A program made the translations under genes and the position numbers. The notes beneath the pieces are model-generated. The model saw only the letters and a list, made by a program, of their open reading frames with translations, was not told where the DNA came from and did not search any database. Of a DNA stretch of 37,702 bases, positions 19,501 to 25,703 are shown one piece after another. The stretch comes from an uncultured Saprospiraceae bacterium (GTDB taxonomy: Bacteria; Bacteroidota; Bacteroidia; Chitinophagales; Saprospiraceae): positions 1-37,702 of the forward strand of contig CAJQQY010000364.1 in assembly GCA_905480595.1 (NCBI GenBank), given 5' to 3'. Every line of letters begins with the position of its first letter. The first letter of the stretch is position 1.

Positions 19501-19546
19501 CGGAGCATCTGATGTATTGAAAGGACACTCTACTTTAATTAGGTAA
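13526..19546 (+). CDS. Giant T9SS-secreted adhesin with CUB, PKD, P-domains, 12 SprB repeats and a gliding-type C-terminal sorting domain
   Basis: A 2006-residue surface protein. A signal peptide with a long n-region ends near residue 41 (LLSSVGYAQ). Next come a CUB-like domain (about 52-170), a PKD domain (about 218-272, FEWDFGDGTFGLG...YIVQLTITDQFG), two proprotein-convertase P-like domains (about 345-495 and 600-748, each with a jelly-roll ending near 'WSIEF' or 'WSICF'), a PKD-like stretch (750-798) and a fibronectin III-like stretch (about 800-890). Twelve SprB repeats of about 77 residues (900-1828) each start with C-F/N-x-x-(N/D)-(D/S)-G and end with Y-x-V-x-V-T-D-x-x-G-C. Another PKD-like unit precedes the C-terminal CHU_C/type B sorting domain (about 1908-2006, starting VFVPTGFSP, with YDRWGELVY and GWDGTFDG). 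The last domain directs export by T9SS. SprB repeats occur in gliding adhesins, so a role in surface adhesion or motility is likely. The PorP/SprF gene follows. Confidence 0.92.
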   Translation: MCKHLQIFNLNNLTHTSINCFSKHWLVFTFFILLSSVGYAQSYSMDGTPITDCDGFFYDSGGSTGNYGSSESFTTTICSDGTDGTHVQLIFSAVELVAGDEICFFDGTDVTAPALACNGDFMVGSPFIIQATAANTSGCLTITFNSDGSGESAGWQADMNCIPSCQTILANLVSSDPVVSPVDTGYIDICQGERVFFYGEGIYPQDGVVYNHSDLTSSFEWDFGDGTFGLGPNVSHIYEESGGYIVQLTITDQFGCTNTNFLNQRVRVSTNPSFAVLADFDSAICAGDTIKLNAIVSQIDSAYSVGVSPNVGSFPTSGTRSDSLALPDGTGAAYETSIGFSNFSPGQVLTNIDDIVSICVIMEHSWLRDLEISIECPDGTSIILHDHPGNFGGEVFLGEPFEADEALPEPIPGVGYEYCWTPNATNGTWLEFANASGVGTLPAGDYNSFDPMSDLLGCPLNGEWTISVQDLWGIDNGFIFEWSIEFESSLYPNIETFTPEIIDYYWGDNPSIFFQTNDSIAASPQNAGTASYTFEILDDFGCTYDTSIFITILPPTHPDCFDCPDPEPMLQDTSICDGQTVFIDAESTTSLGSQSITFETFPTYEIGFANHPPSDPYEAQLEVTSINPLTITNAATQICGVCVNLDTDFDGDIRLYLKSPSGQTLELSTNNGGAGDNYTNTCFTPTATTSIIGSSAPFTGEFIPEGDWSDLDGSTINGIWELQVSDGFGVTKFGVLNSWSICFNTENDVEYSWSPVAGLSCYNCPDPIADPSTTSTYILEVSDDYGCLSLDTMTINVASSIPSPANVTCDTMGSGNLNFTWDAVSGFSSYLVNVNGTGWVPANGILSHLVSGLSNGDMVTLEVQVNALNVNCAVGTSSATCTYFLCEISLEVPTNGITGPSCFNTDDGTVIVQATGIGTGPFSYTLDNNPPQSTGIFNVGAGDHSIILTDVDGCADTVMVNVPLADSIFVDVAIDDVPCFGDSEGTATATGSGGTGTFNYAWSTTPVLTFDPTINSVPAGDYTVTVTDGNGCEVEEMITIDEPEVLDGIIAPTQVSCFEGNDGSTTVFPTGGVEPYLFAWSNGSTSSNATSLIAGTYTVTITDNNGCMFEVEETIGEPTGMVLTLVPTDLNCNGDNSGDIDLGVTGGMMPYTYLWDDGETTQDRPLISANTYCVTITDANNCTQDTCVTIAQPTVLTLAISSTTTTCMGNNTDGTATIFPSGGATGGNYTFLWSNNQTNSTATNLIADNYCVTVTDGNGCTAVECVDVNSPDAIVIDSIIPIDVLCNGENSGFAEVFASGGNGIFTYLWSDQLAQFSNPANSLPSGTYTVTVTDAAMCTATASIFVDEPAVLTASIDPTDVLCFGGNDGAGTANPLGGVEPYNYAWNTLPGQFTQDVNTLIQGNYIVTVTDFNGCTTTASTTINEPATAVSAVVDQTLESCFDQNESEAIVTPSGGTGTNYTYEWNNTPASTSANANNLAAQNYSVIVTDENGCQTTADILITELEEITASAINIDPSCFEFNDGQLGVNIVNGGVGGGDLNNYNYTWSNASSNQLNSNLVAGDYTLTVTDAQGCSGETLFSLSQPEEITATAIIDDTNCFGSADGQINIQITTQGGGFPIDTYQWDGNANNQTTQIATDLAIGNYIVTITDNTNCSAVASFEVNQPTPIEASFIVEDNPCDGNNIGTIATTTIGGTPDYTYEWTNTDTSNIFTSTDQNLTDLYANAYTVVITDGNGCTQVEVVSLNAPDALWATIEADSVTCYDYRDGALYVEAQGGTGPYQYSLDGDNFSATNTFLGLEVGSYATYIQDRNGCTTTISALVEGPEELNVDLGENITINMGETANLNAVVSPAGNYFYTWSPEDSLTCIDCPSTDAYGLLFQTTYQVTIEDEFGCKAEDFINIYVNKYRRVFVPTGFSPFTGNENDLLRTHGDEGTIVKSFKVYDRWGELVYENNVPYDINDPDIGWDGTFDGKVMNPAVFVWSLEVEYIDGASDVLKGHSTLIR

Positions 19547-19565
19547 AAAAAGTAAAAACAAGTAC

Positions 19566-19600
19566 AAAACTTCATTTCTATTATAATTGAAGTTTTATTT
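19566..19600 (+). terminator. Probable intrinsic terminator or attenuator after the adhesin gene
   Basis: AAAACTTCA (19566-19574) pairs with TGAAGTTTT (19588-19596) over 9 bp with a 13-base loop, followed by an A/T-rich run. It would partly separate the adhesin from porP and adjust their ratio. Confidence 0.5.
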
Positions 19601-19704
19601 AAAATATATTTATAGAAATAAATGCTAAATTGAAAGGTTGATTCTCTGTTTTAGGTTTTTCAAAAAACAAAGCCAACTTTTCGATTTTCAAAATAACAAT
19701 CACT

Positions 19705-20760
19705 ATGCAAAAAAGATTTACACAATTATTGACTGTTTTTTTCATCATTTTGTCTCAGCAAATTTTTGCACAAGACAAACAGTTTTCTCAATTCTATGCT
19801 TCGCCAATGAATTTGAATCCTGCGATGACTGGAGTCTTTGAAGGTAGTTGGAGAGCAGTAATTAATTATCGAGAACAATACAATAGTATTTTGGATATTC
19901 ATCCGTTCCGTACGATTAGTGCAGGTTTTGAAAAAAGATTTAGAATTGTCAATAGTGATTACTTATCTATTGGTGTGAATGCTTTGCAAGATCAATCAGG
20001 AGTCGGTAATTATGGACAATACCGTGGCCACCTGAGTGCATCTTACATGAAGCAAGTTGGAGGAAGCAGGTATAGTACTCAAAGTCAATATTTAATTGCT
20101 GGAGCTCAAGTAGGAGTAGGTCAAAATCGAATTGATCCAACTCGTCTTTGGTTCTCCGCACAATTTGATCAGCCAACAGTTTCAGTAAATAATTCTATTG
20201 ATAACCAAGAAGCCAACTTAGCAACTTCTACTGATGTCTTTTTAGATTTCAACGCAGGATTGATGTGGTATGCTCGTTTAGATGAGAATAAAAGTGTTTA
20301 TTTTGGAGGAGCTATAAATCATCTTGCTCCTGCACAAGTTTCACTTTATGAGCAAGGCCCAAGTGAAACTTTGTACATGAGATTTACAGGACATGGTGGA
20401 GCCGAAATTCCATTGAGTCGTGAGTTGAGTATTTTACCTGCGATTTTAGTAATGAGTCAAGGACCTTCTTTCCAAACTAATTATGGAATAAATTTCAGAT
20501 ACAGTAATCGTGATTGGAGAGAAGTGGCGATTCGAGCGGGACTCTGGAATAGAATATCTAAGACGATTGATGGTGGACATGCAGATGCTTTGATTGTTTC
20601 CACAATTTTAGAAATGGAAAGATTTAATCTAGGATTAAGTTACGATGTGAATACTTCAAGTTTGAAAACAGCCTCACAATCAAGAGGGTCACTTGAAATT
20701 TCTTTGATTTATGTTCACCCAAGTAAAACTAGATACAAAGTAAATTGTCCAAAATTCTAG
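19705..20760 (+). CDS. PorP/SprF family type IX secretion system outer membrane protein
   Basis: A 351-residue protein with a signal peptide (MQKRFTQLLTVFFIILSQQIFAQ). The family signature comes directly after it: DKQFSQFYASPMNLNPAMTG. The rest is alternating strands typical of a beta barrel (e.g. YLSIGVNALQDQSG, GHLSASYMKQ, YLIAGAQVGVGQNRID, FNAGLMWYARLDENKSVYFGGAINHL). In Flavobacterium johnsoniae SprF is needed for surface delivery of SprB. Genes of this family usually sit just after large CHU_C-tailed proteins, as here, so this one very likely serves the adhesin upstream. The gap is 158 bases with a hairpin in it. A strong terminator follows. Confidence 0.92.
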   Translation: MQKRFTQLLTVFFIILSQQIFAQDKQFSQFYASPMNLNPAMTGVFEGSWRAVINYREQYNSILDIHPFRTISAGFEKRFRIVNSDYLSIGVNALQDQSGVGNYGQYRGHLSASYMKQVGGSRYSTQSQYLIAGAQVGVGQNRIDPTRLWFSAQFDQPTVSVNNSIDNQEANLATSTDVFLDFNAGLMWYARLDENKSVYFGGAINHLAPAQVSLYEQGPSETLYMRFTGHGGAEIPLSRELSILPAILVMSQGPSFQTNYGINFRYSNRDWREVAIRAGLWNRISKTIDGGHADALIVSTILEMERFNLGLSYDVNTSSLKTASQSRGSLEISLIYVHPSKTRYKVNCPKF

Positions 20761-20774
20761 GATGTTTTAAATAA

Positions 20775-20815
20775 TAAAAAAAGCGAAATGGATTTCCTCT
20801 ATTTCGCTTTTTTTA
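20775..20815. terminator. Bidirectional intrinsic terminator
   Basis: AGCGAAATGGA (20782-20792) pairs with TCTATTTCGCT (20798-20808) with one G-T pair, flanked by A and T tracts. It ends the porP transcript on plus and, with its A tract, the minus-strand gene at 20861. Confidence 0.85.
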
Positions 20816-20823
20816 TTTTATCC

Positions 20824-20870
20824 TTGAACGTAAAAGGTCTAATGTTCAATGTCAAACGATTTAAAATTTA
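20824..20870. repeat. Short intergenic repeat, family C copy 1
   Basis: TTGAAC (20824-20829) pairs with GTTCAA (20844-20849). The sequence from 20841 (AATGTTCAATGTCAAACGA) matches 36043 onward (AACGTTCAGCGTCAAACGA), with about 25 of 30 bases shared once the flank is included. It partly overlaps the 3' end of the barrel gene. Confidence 0.35.
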
Positions 20871-21418
20871 AATCCTCCATTCAATCCAAAGAAGTAATAA
20901 TGTTCTCCAGTCACCGATTGTGTGAAAGCCGCTCTGGCTCCAATCGTAACTGTTTTAGCAATATAAATTTCATATTCAGCAGCGACATTCCAACCATAAT
21001 TTTCTTCATCTTCAACTGTAAAATCTAGTTCAACACTATCTCGTGATTTAAATTCTCCTATCCAATAACTTCCGCCACCACCAATTTTAAAGCTATTGAT
21101 AGAATTATTAATAGGTAAAAGATATAAATTCAAATCTCCTTTCCAAGCATTAAATTCTCGATCAGCTGCTCCATCATCATTAGCATTATCAGCTTTGATG
21201 TATCCTGCCAATACACTTAGACCAACACGTCGTCCTAGGAATCGAGTGTACTCGCCGTATTGATAATTTCCCAACATCCCATCCTTATGAAATGAAGATC
21301 CGTAACCATATTTTAAAGTATTCTTTTTAAACTTATCGGAAGAGTCGTCAGATCTTTGGGCGAAAGTGCCGATTGAAAAAGTGAGAATTGTGGCTAAGAT
21401 GATGAAAAATAATCTCAT
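20861..21418 (-). CDS. Small outer-membrane beta-barrel-like protein, hypothetical
   Basis: A 185-residue protein with a signal peptide (MRLFFIILATILTFSIGTFAQ). The mature chain alternates short hydrophobic strands and turns (RRVGLSVLAGYIKA, GDLNLYLLPI, FKIGGGGSYWIGEFKS, YGWNVAAEYEIYI, TVTIGARAAFTQSV, YYFFGLNGGFKF) and ends in Phe, as expected for an outer membrane barrel of about eight strands. No specific family was recognised. It is monocistronic and convergent with porP. A role linked to T9SS is possible by proximity only. Confidence 0.76.
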   Translation of the reverse strand: MRLFFIILATILTFSIGTFAQRSDDSSDKFKKNTLKYGYGSSFHKDGMLGNYQYGEYTRFLGRRVGLSVLAGYIKADNANDDGAADREFNAWKGDLNLYLLPINNSINSFKIGGGGSYWIGEFKSRDSVELDFTVEDEENYGWNVAAEYEIYIAKTVTIGARAAFTQSVTGEHYYFFGLNGGFKF

Positions 21419-21613
21419 TTGCTAGTATGTTGAATTGTAATAAATACTTTTAAAAATGTTCTCTCTATTAAAAATAACACGTGTGGATAGGAGATGCAAA
21501 CTTTAATTACTCGTTTAACCACACCTTAACTTTAAACACAAAATTAATTTAATTTGTTAACATTTTTAACTTGTATTTTGTTCTTAATTAAAATTAGTTG
21601 AACTCTAACGAAT

Positions 21614-22099
21614 TTAATTTCCTACATATTTAAAAGACTCACAATCTATCGCCCGCTGTGTCGCTAAAATTCCATTTAAATGATCATATTCATGCTGCAT
21701 CAATTCTGATAGTTCATTTTCCAAAAACCAAGTATGAGGTTTCCAGTTTTCATCAACAAAACTCATAGAACAAGAATAATGTCTTTTGACTCGAACATGA
21801 AGAGAAGGAAAAGACATACAATCATCCCACAACTCAATCATTTCTTCACTAAAATTTGTCAAAACTGGGTTAATAATTGTCTGTTTATTTTGCGGTGTAT
21901 TAAGGCATATGATTCGTTTCATCAATCCAATTTGAGGAGCAGCTATAGCTCTACCAGCTCCATATATTTTTCTAAAATCTAAAACGAGTTGGTGTAATTC
22001 TTCAATTTGGGGTAGGAGAGAGGCCACTTCATTTTGTGAAACTTCTTTACATTTTTCATAAAGTCTTGGATCGCCTAGTTTTATAATTTTTTCTAACAT
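21614..22099 (-). CDS. Divergent peptide deformylase-like metallohydrolase
   Basis: A 161-residue protein of the peptide deformylase fold. The metal site is intact: Cys94 in motif 2 and His136/His140 with Glu137 in motif 3 (QHEYDHLNG). Motif 1 is lengthened (GAGRAIAAPQIG, residues 47-58, against the usual GxGxAAPQ), and motif 2 reads WDDCMSFPSL instead of EGCLSxP. The changes are shared, as far as I recall, by a PDF-like subfamily spread across phyla, whose substrate is uncertain. The housekeeping deformylase, usually next to fmt, is probably elsewhere. The gene lies 12 bases after the EAD11-like gene and is the last of a three-gene operon. It could be an accessory deformylase or an effector enzyme of that operon. 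Confidence 0.85.
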   Translation of the reverse strand: MLEKIIKLGDPRLYEKCKEVSQNEVASLLPQIEELHQLVLDFRKIYGAGRAIAAPQIGLMKRIICLNTPQNKQTIINPVLTNFSEEMIELWDDCMSFPSLHVRVKRHYSCSMSFVDENWKPHTWFLENELSELMQHEYDHLNGILATQRAIDCESFKYVGN

Positions 22100-22111
22100 T
22101 ATATTTACAAA

Positions 22112-23032
22112 TTAAAATTCCTTTTCTTGAATATTCAATTGTAGTTCGGTCAACAAATTTTTTAATTGACTTTTTGTTTCCGTAAGTGTTTTGTTATTTT
22201 TTTGAGAAAAAAGCAAAACATCATCACACCTTTCAATTATTTCATTGGCAGATTTGAAAAATATTTCAAACTGTGATCCCAATTGATTTTGGAAAGGAAG
22301 CACTTGTTCAAACATCGCTTTCGCTTTTCCAATCTGTTCTGATACTGGATCTATTTCTGGATTTATTTTTTTAATAAAATTTTTCAAATCAGCCACCGAA
22401 GATTTAATATTGGCTAATTGCTCCTCCCCAATTTTTTCTTTTGGAAAATCTAAATAGGTAACCAATTGAGCGTAAGATGTGGCAATTTTTTGAATACCCA
22501 CAAGCAAGGCATTTTTTAATTCTTTCAACTCCAAAAATCCAATCTTGATTCTACGTGCTCCTTTTACTGTTCCTATTTTAATTTTTTCTTCGTAAGGAAT
22601 CACGTCATTTGGAGAAGGTTTTTCTCTTAAAATTCCACCAAGGTTAATTAAGTTTTGACCAATACGAATCAGTCCTTTACTTTTATCATCTACGATATTT
22701 TGAAATTCTTTTTTTCGATTTTCTATTTCAATTAAAATTGATGCAACTGAAGTTTCGACAGTTTCTTCTTTCAAATCATTTTCTGAAATCATCCCAACTA
22801 TTTCAATCAGGTTTGAAACTATGGTGTTTTTTTCCAAAGTCCTGTTTTCTTCACGGATGATTCCTTTTAAGATATTCATTCTTAATTGCTGAGTTCGGTT
22901 GGCAAGCAAATGGATAATTCCTTGCAAGTCAGAGTCTTCCAAAATATGCTTTTGCACTTTTGAAAAAAAACGTTCTAACTCATTTTCTTGAATATCCTTG
23001 AGAAGTTTTGCTTTTAATGTGTCTAATTCCAT
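22112..23032 (-). CDS. Helical protein with apparent N-terminal effector-associated domain 11 (EAD11)
   Basis: A 306-residue, cytoplasmic, entirely helical-looking protein. Residues about 10-82 resemble EAD11: a first helix pair (DIQENELERFFSKVQKHI), then DLQGIIHLLANRTQQL, RMNILKGIIREENRTLEKN and a closing helix NLIEIVGMI. The 'LLxxRxxxLRxxxxKGIIxxEExxxExN' order is the family signature as I remember it. EADs are small homotypic adaptor domains that tie effectors to NTPases or proteases in bacterial conflict systems and are common in Bacteroidota. Residues about 90-306 have long amphipathic helices and a short loop (GILREKPSPNDVIPYEE) but no catalytic motif, signal peptide or membrane segment. 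It sits 34 bases after the VOC gene and 12 before the deformylase-like gene. The EAD11 call is by eye. Confidence 0.72.
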   Translation of the reverse strand: MELDTLKAKLLKDIQENELERFFSKVQKHILEDSDLQGIIHLLANRTQQLRMNILKGIIREENRTLEKNTIVSNLIEIVGMISENDLKEETVETSVASILIEIENRKKEFQNIVDDKSKGLIRIGQNLINLGGILREKPSPNDVIPYEEKIKIGTVKGARRIKIGFLELKELKNALLVGIQKIATSYAQLVTYLDFPKEKIGEEQLANIKSSVADLKNFIKKINPEIDPVSEQIGKAKAMFEQVLPFQNQLGSQFEIFFKSANEIIERCDDVLLFSQKNNKTLTETKSQLKNLLTELQLNIQEKEF

Positions 23033-23066
23033 GGTGTTTTTTCAATTTTTCAATCAATAATCAAAT

Positions 23067-23756
23067 TTAGTCACTAAAAATAAAAAAACCATATCCTCCT
23101 GGATCGCGAATGATAATATTATCTACAATTCCTTCTTTATTAAAATGCGTGATTTCCTCCGTGATTGGAATCCCCACTTCTCTAATTTTTGCAATAATCT
23201 CAAGATTATTTTTTCCATTAAAATAAGTCATGGATGGATTGAAAAATAAATGAGGACAACTATTGGGTTGCATAAAACTAACTCCCATTTTATCCTGATT
23301 TTCATAAGCTACCCAACCTTGTTCTACTGAACCCATTGTTTTTGAAAAACCTAAAATCTCCCATACTTCGATAGACTTTTGAATATCGGTAGTTTCCAAA
23401 CTCAGTCCAGCAAAATTTCCTAAAGTAGAATTTTCAACTTCTCCCAAATCAAAATTCACAGTCGAATTTGATTCCATCAAATATATCCAAACACCATTAT
23501 TGTCACCTAATAAATATCCATGTTCAATGGATAAAACATTAGTTATTTTTTTCAATTTTTCAACGGTAGATGACCAATCGCTTTTATAAAACTTTACACC
23601 AGCTCTGGCAAATCGATCAGGATTAATTTCGATAACAGCTTTTCCATCAGATACCAAAGTTGGGTTTTCCTTGGACAAAACTTTGAAGTTTAATTGTTTA
23701 TAAAAAATTAAACTTTGGTTGAGGTCATTAGTTGGAGTTTGGAGGATTGTATTCAT
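23067..23756 (-). CDS. VOC superfamily (glyoxalase/bleomycin-resistance-like) protein, two domains
   Basis: A 229-residue cytoplasmic protein with two vicinal-oxygen-chelate repeats. The first covers about residues 1-110 (TPTNDLNQSLIFYKQLNFKVLS) and the second about 115-229 (LSLETTDIQKSIEVWEILGF ... IIIRDPGGYGFFIFSD). VOC proteins are metal-dependent isomerases, dioxygenases or drug-binding proteins; the metal ligands here are not clear enough to predict a reaction. It is the first gene of a three-gene minus-strand unit. A TAAATTTG box about 20 bases upstream of the ATG gives it a plausible promoter. Confidence 0.82.
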   Translation of the reverse strand: MNTILQTPTNDLNQSLIFYKQLNFKVLSKENPTLVSDGKAVIEINPDRFARAGVKFYKSDWSSTVEKLKKITNVLSIEHGYLLGDNNGVWIYLMESNSTVNFDLGEVENSTLGNFAGLSLETTDIQKSIEVWEILGFSKTMGSVEQGWVAYENQDKMGVSFMQPNSCPHLFFNPSMTYFNGKNNLEIIAKIREVGIPITEEITHFNKEGIVDNIIIRDPGGYGFFIFSD

Positions 23757-23775
23757 GTTTTACTTTTTAAACTTT

Positions 23776-23783
23776 CAAATTTA
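23776..23783 (-). promoter_or_regulatory. Possible -7 box of the VOC/EAD11/deformylase-like operon
   Basis: The minus strand reads TAAATTTG, a full TAnnTTTG match, about 20 bases before the ATG at 23756. No -33 TTG is found at normal spacing. Confidence 0.38.
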
Positions 23784-23945
23784 TTTTTAATCTCATAAAC
23801 CGAGTATTCATATTCCATTCCTCTCACAAATATTCATTTTAAAAAAATGGAAGCCTTGTAACTTAACTTAAATTTAATTCTATTTTTCTTAGAATTAAAA
23901 ATACTGAATTTTACTGATGAATTAATTTAAACATCCTTAAGAGGA

Positions 23946-24128
23946 CTGAAACGAGCAGAACGGAAACTGAAAGTAGAAAGGGAAGGATTAAGCGGGGGGC
24001 AAATCGTACTAATTATACTTGGAGCGGTGTTAATAATTTTTCTTATTATGTTTTTAATTTTACTGGCTGGAATTAAGTCTTCAGCAGATGGTAGTTCAGA
24101 TAGCAGCGAAGAAAGTTGTAAGGATTGA
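23946..24128 (+). CDS. Small single-pass membrane protein, start codon unclear
   Basis: An open frame between the TAA at 23928 and TGA at 24126 encodes about 60 residues: a basic amphipathic helix (LKRAERKLKVEREGLSGGQ), one strong membrane segment (IVLIILGAVLIIFLIMFLIL) and an acidic Ser-rich tail (SADGSSDSSEESCKD). Such a basic-hydrophobic-acidic layout is very unlikely by chance. A strong terminator begins 22 bases after the stop on the same strand. No ATG, GTG or TTG precedes the membrane segment; CTG at 23946 is the first possible start and has a purine-rich AAGAGGA just before it. It may use CTG, or be a 5'-truncated pseudogene. Function unknown. Confidence 0.5.
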   Translation: MKRAERKLKVEREGLSGGQIVLIILGAVLIIFLIMFLILLAGIKSSADGSSDSSEESCKD

Positions 24129-24150
24129 TTAAATGGAAATAATTAAAAGA

Positions 24151-24192
24151 AAAAAAGAGCACCAATTCATTTTGAATTGATGCTCTTTTTTT
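24151..24192. terminator. Bidirectional intrinsic terminator
   Basis: An 18-bp stem (GAGCACCAATTCA with TGAATTGATGCTC at its core, one C-A mismatch), a 3-base loop and A/T tracts on both sides. It separates the small membrane ORF (plus) from the RNA helicase (minus), whose stop codon begins at its edge. Confidence 0.86.
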
Positions 24193-25490
24193 TAACCTCT
24201 TCTCCGTGGTGGTTTAGGATCAGGATTACGATTACCCCCTTTCCAACGGCCTCCACCGCTACCCGTTCTTCTATTATCACCTTGACCTTGAGGTCTTGGT
24301 TTTCGCTTGAATCTGCGTTGTTGCTGTTTTTGCTTAACAATGATTTCAGTCAAATCATCCACATATGGTTGATCGTCAATAACTTCAATTTGTTGACGAA
24401 TCAATTTTTGAATATCTTTCAAATAAGCTCTTTCTTCTTCATTGCAAAATGAAAGTGCCAACCCACTTGCTCTTGCCCGTCCTGTTCGACCGATACGGTG
24501 AACATAAGTTTCTGGGACATTTGGTAAATCGTAATTAATCACTAAAGATAAATCGCTTACATCGATTCCACGAGCAGCAATATCCGTTGCCACGAGTACC
24601 TCAGTTACGCCATCTTTGAAGTTTTTTAAAGCACGTTGACGAGCATTTTGAGATTTATTTCCATGAATCGCGGCAGCATTAATTTCTGCTCGACTGAGGA
24701 GTTTTACAATTTTATCTGCACCATGTTTTGTTCGAGAAAAAACTAAGGTAGCATCACTTTGTTTTTCTTTGAGAAGATGAATAAGCAGTTTAGTTTTATT
24801 TGACTTAGCTACCATGTAAACTGCTTGCTCGACTCTTTCAGCAGTCGCTTGCTCAGGTTTTACTGTTACTCTTTCAGGACGGCCTAGAATTTTTCCAGAC
24901 AATTCAACAATGCTTGGAGGCATGGTGGCAGAGAAAAATAAAGACTGTCTTTGTTGAGGTAGTTTTGCTACAATTTTTCGTATAGGAACAATAAATCCCA
25001 TGTCTAACATGTGATCAGCTTCATCCAAAACGAAGTATTGGATATCTCTCAAACTGATAAATCCTTGATCCATCAAATCCAAAAGTCTTCCTGGAGTAGC
25101 TACCAAAACATCTACTCCGTCTCGTAATCTATTAGTTTGTTTTCCTTGTTTTACTCCACCAAAGATTACGGTATTTTTTATATTCGTAAACTTAGCATAG
25201 GTAGAAAAACTTTCTCCAATTTGGATAGCCAACTCTCTCGTAGGAGTGACGATAAGTGCTTTTATTTTTCGACGATTCAACTGTCGAGATTTATCATTAT
25301 ATAAATGTTGAATAATTGGAATGGCAAAAGCTGCTGTTTTTCCAGTACCAGTTTGAGCACAACCGAGCAAGTCTTTATGTCGCAAAAGGATTGGAATGGA
25401 TTGTTCTTGAATTGGAGTTGGGTGAGTATATCCTTGGATTTTAAGAGATTTTAAAATCGGTTCTATTATGTTTAATTCTTTAAATGTCAT
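24192..25490 (-). CDS. DEAD-box ATP-dependent RNA helicase (RhlE-like)
   Basis: A 432-residue RNA helicase acting in ribosome assembly or RNA turnover. Motifs in order: Q motif (FKEL... PTPIQEQSIP, residues 3-33), Walker A AQTGTGKT (45-52), PTRELA (83-88), ATPGR (131-135), DEAD (156-159), SAT (187-189), then in the second RecA domain ATDIAARGID and HRIGRTGRA. The tail beyond about residue 375 is basic and rich in Arg, Gly, Pro and Gln (RRFKRKPRPQGQG, TGSGGGRWKGG), typical of RNA-binding tails of this group. A long leader of roughly 95 bases follows the promoter at 25595. Such leaders are often seen in cold-induced helicase genes, but regulation is not shown here. Confidence 0.94.
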   Translation of the reverse strand: MTFKELNIIEPILKSLKIQGYTHPTPIQEQSIPILLRHKDLLGCAQTGTGKTAAFAIPIIQHLYNDKSRQLNRRKIKALIVTPTRELAIQIGESFSTYAKFTNIKNTVIFGGVKQGKQTNRLRDGVDVLVATPGRLLDLMDQGFISLRDIQYFVLDEADHMLDMGFIVPIRKIVAKLPQQRQSLFFSATMPPSIVELSGKILGRPERVTVKPEQATAERVEQAVYMVAKSNKTKLLIHLLKEKQSDATLVFSRTKHGADKIVKLLSRAEINAAAIHGNKSQNARQRALKNFKDGVTEVLVATDIAARGIDVSDLSLVINYDLPNVPETYVHRIGRTGRARASGLALSFCNEEERAYLKDIQKLIRQQIEVIDDQPYVDDLTEIIVKQKQQQRRFKRKPRPQGQGDNRRTGSGGGRWKGGNRNPDPKPPRRRG

Positions 25491-25594
25491 ATATATATTT
25501 GGGACTTAAACTATTTATCTTTTTTGTTTAACATGTTACGTTAACTATATTTTTAAGTTATAGTTTAAGACGTGAATTATTTTGAATAAGGGTG

Positions 25595-25602
25595 CAAAGG
25601 TA
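25595..25602 (-). promoter_or_regulatory. -7 promoter box of the RNA helicase gene
   Basis: The minus strand reads TACCTTTGCACC, an ideal TAnnTTTG followed by a typical start context. It lies about 105 bases upstream of the ATG, giving a leader near 95 bases. A -33 TTG is not obvious. Confidence 0.55.
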
Positions 25603-25643
25603 GGGGATTTGTTGGTAATATGTAATTATTTGATGTTCTAAGT

Positions 25644-25685
25644 AAAAAAGGCTAAATGATTACTATGAATCATTTAGCCTTTTTT
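25644..25685. terminator. Bidirectional intrinsic terminator after the desaturase gene
   Basis: A perfect 18-bp stem (core GGCTAAATGATT and its complement), a 6-base loop and flanking A and T tracts, 18 bases past the desaturase stop. Confidence 0.88.
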
Positions 25686-25703
25686 AATTTTTATTTTAAA
25701 AAA

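Noticed and set aside
21515-21530. TTAACCACACCTTAA as a third family A repeat
   Set aside because: It resembles only the left arm tip; no matching right arm or hairpin follows.
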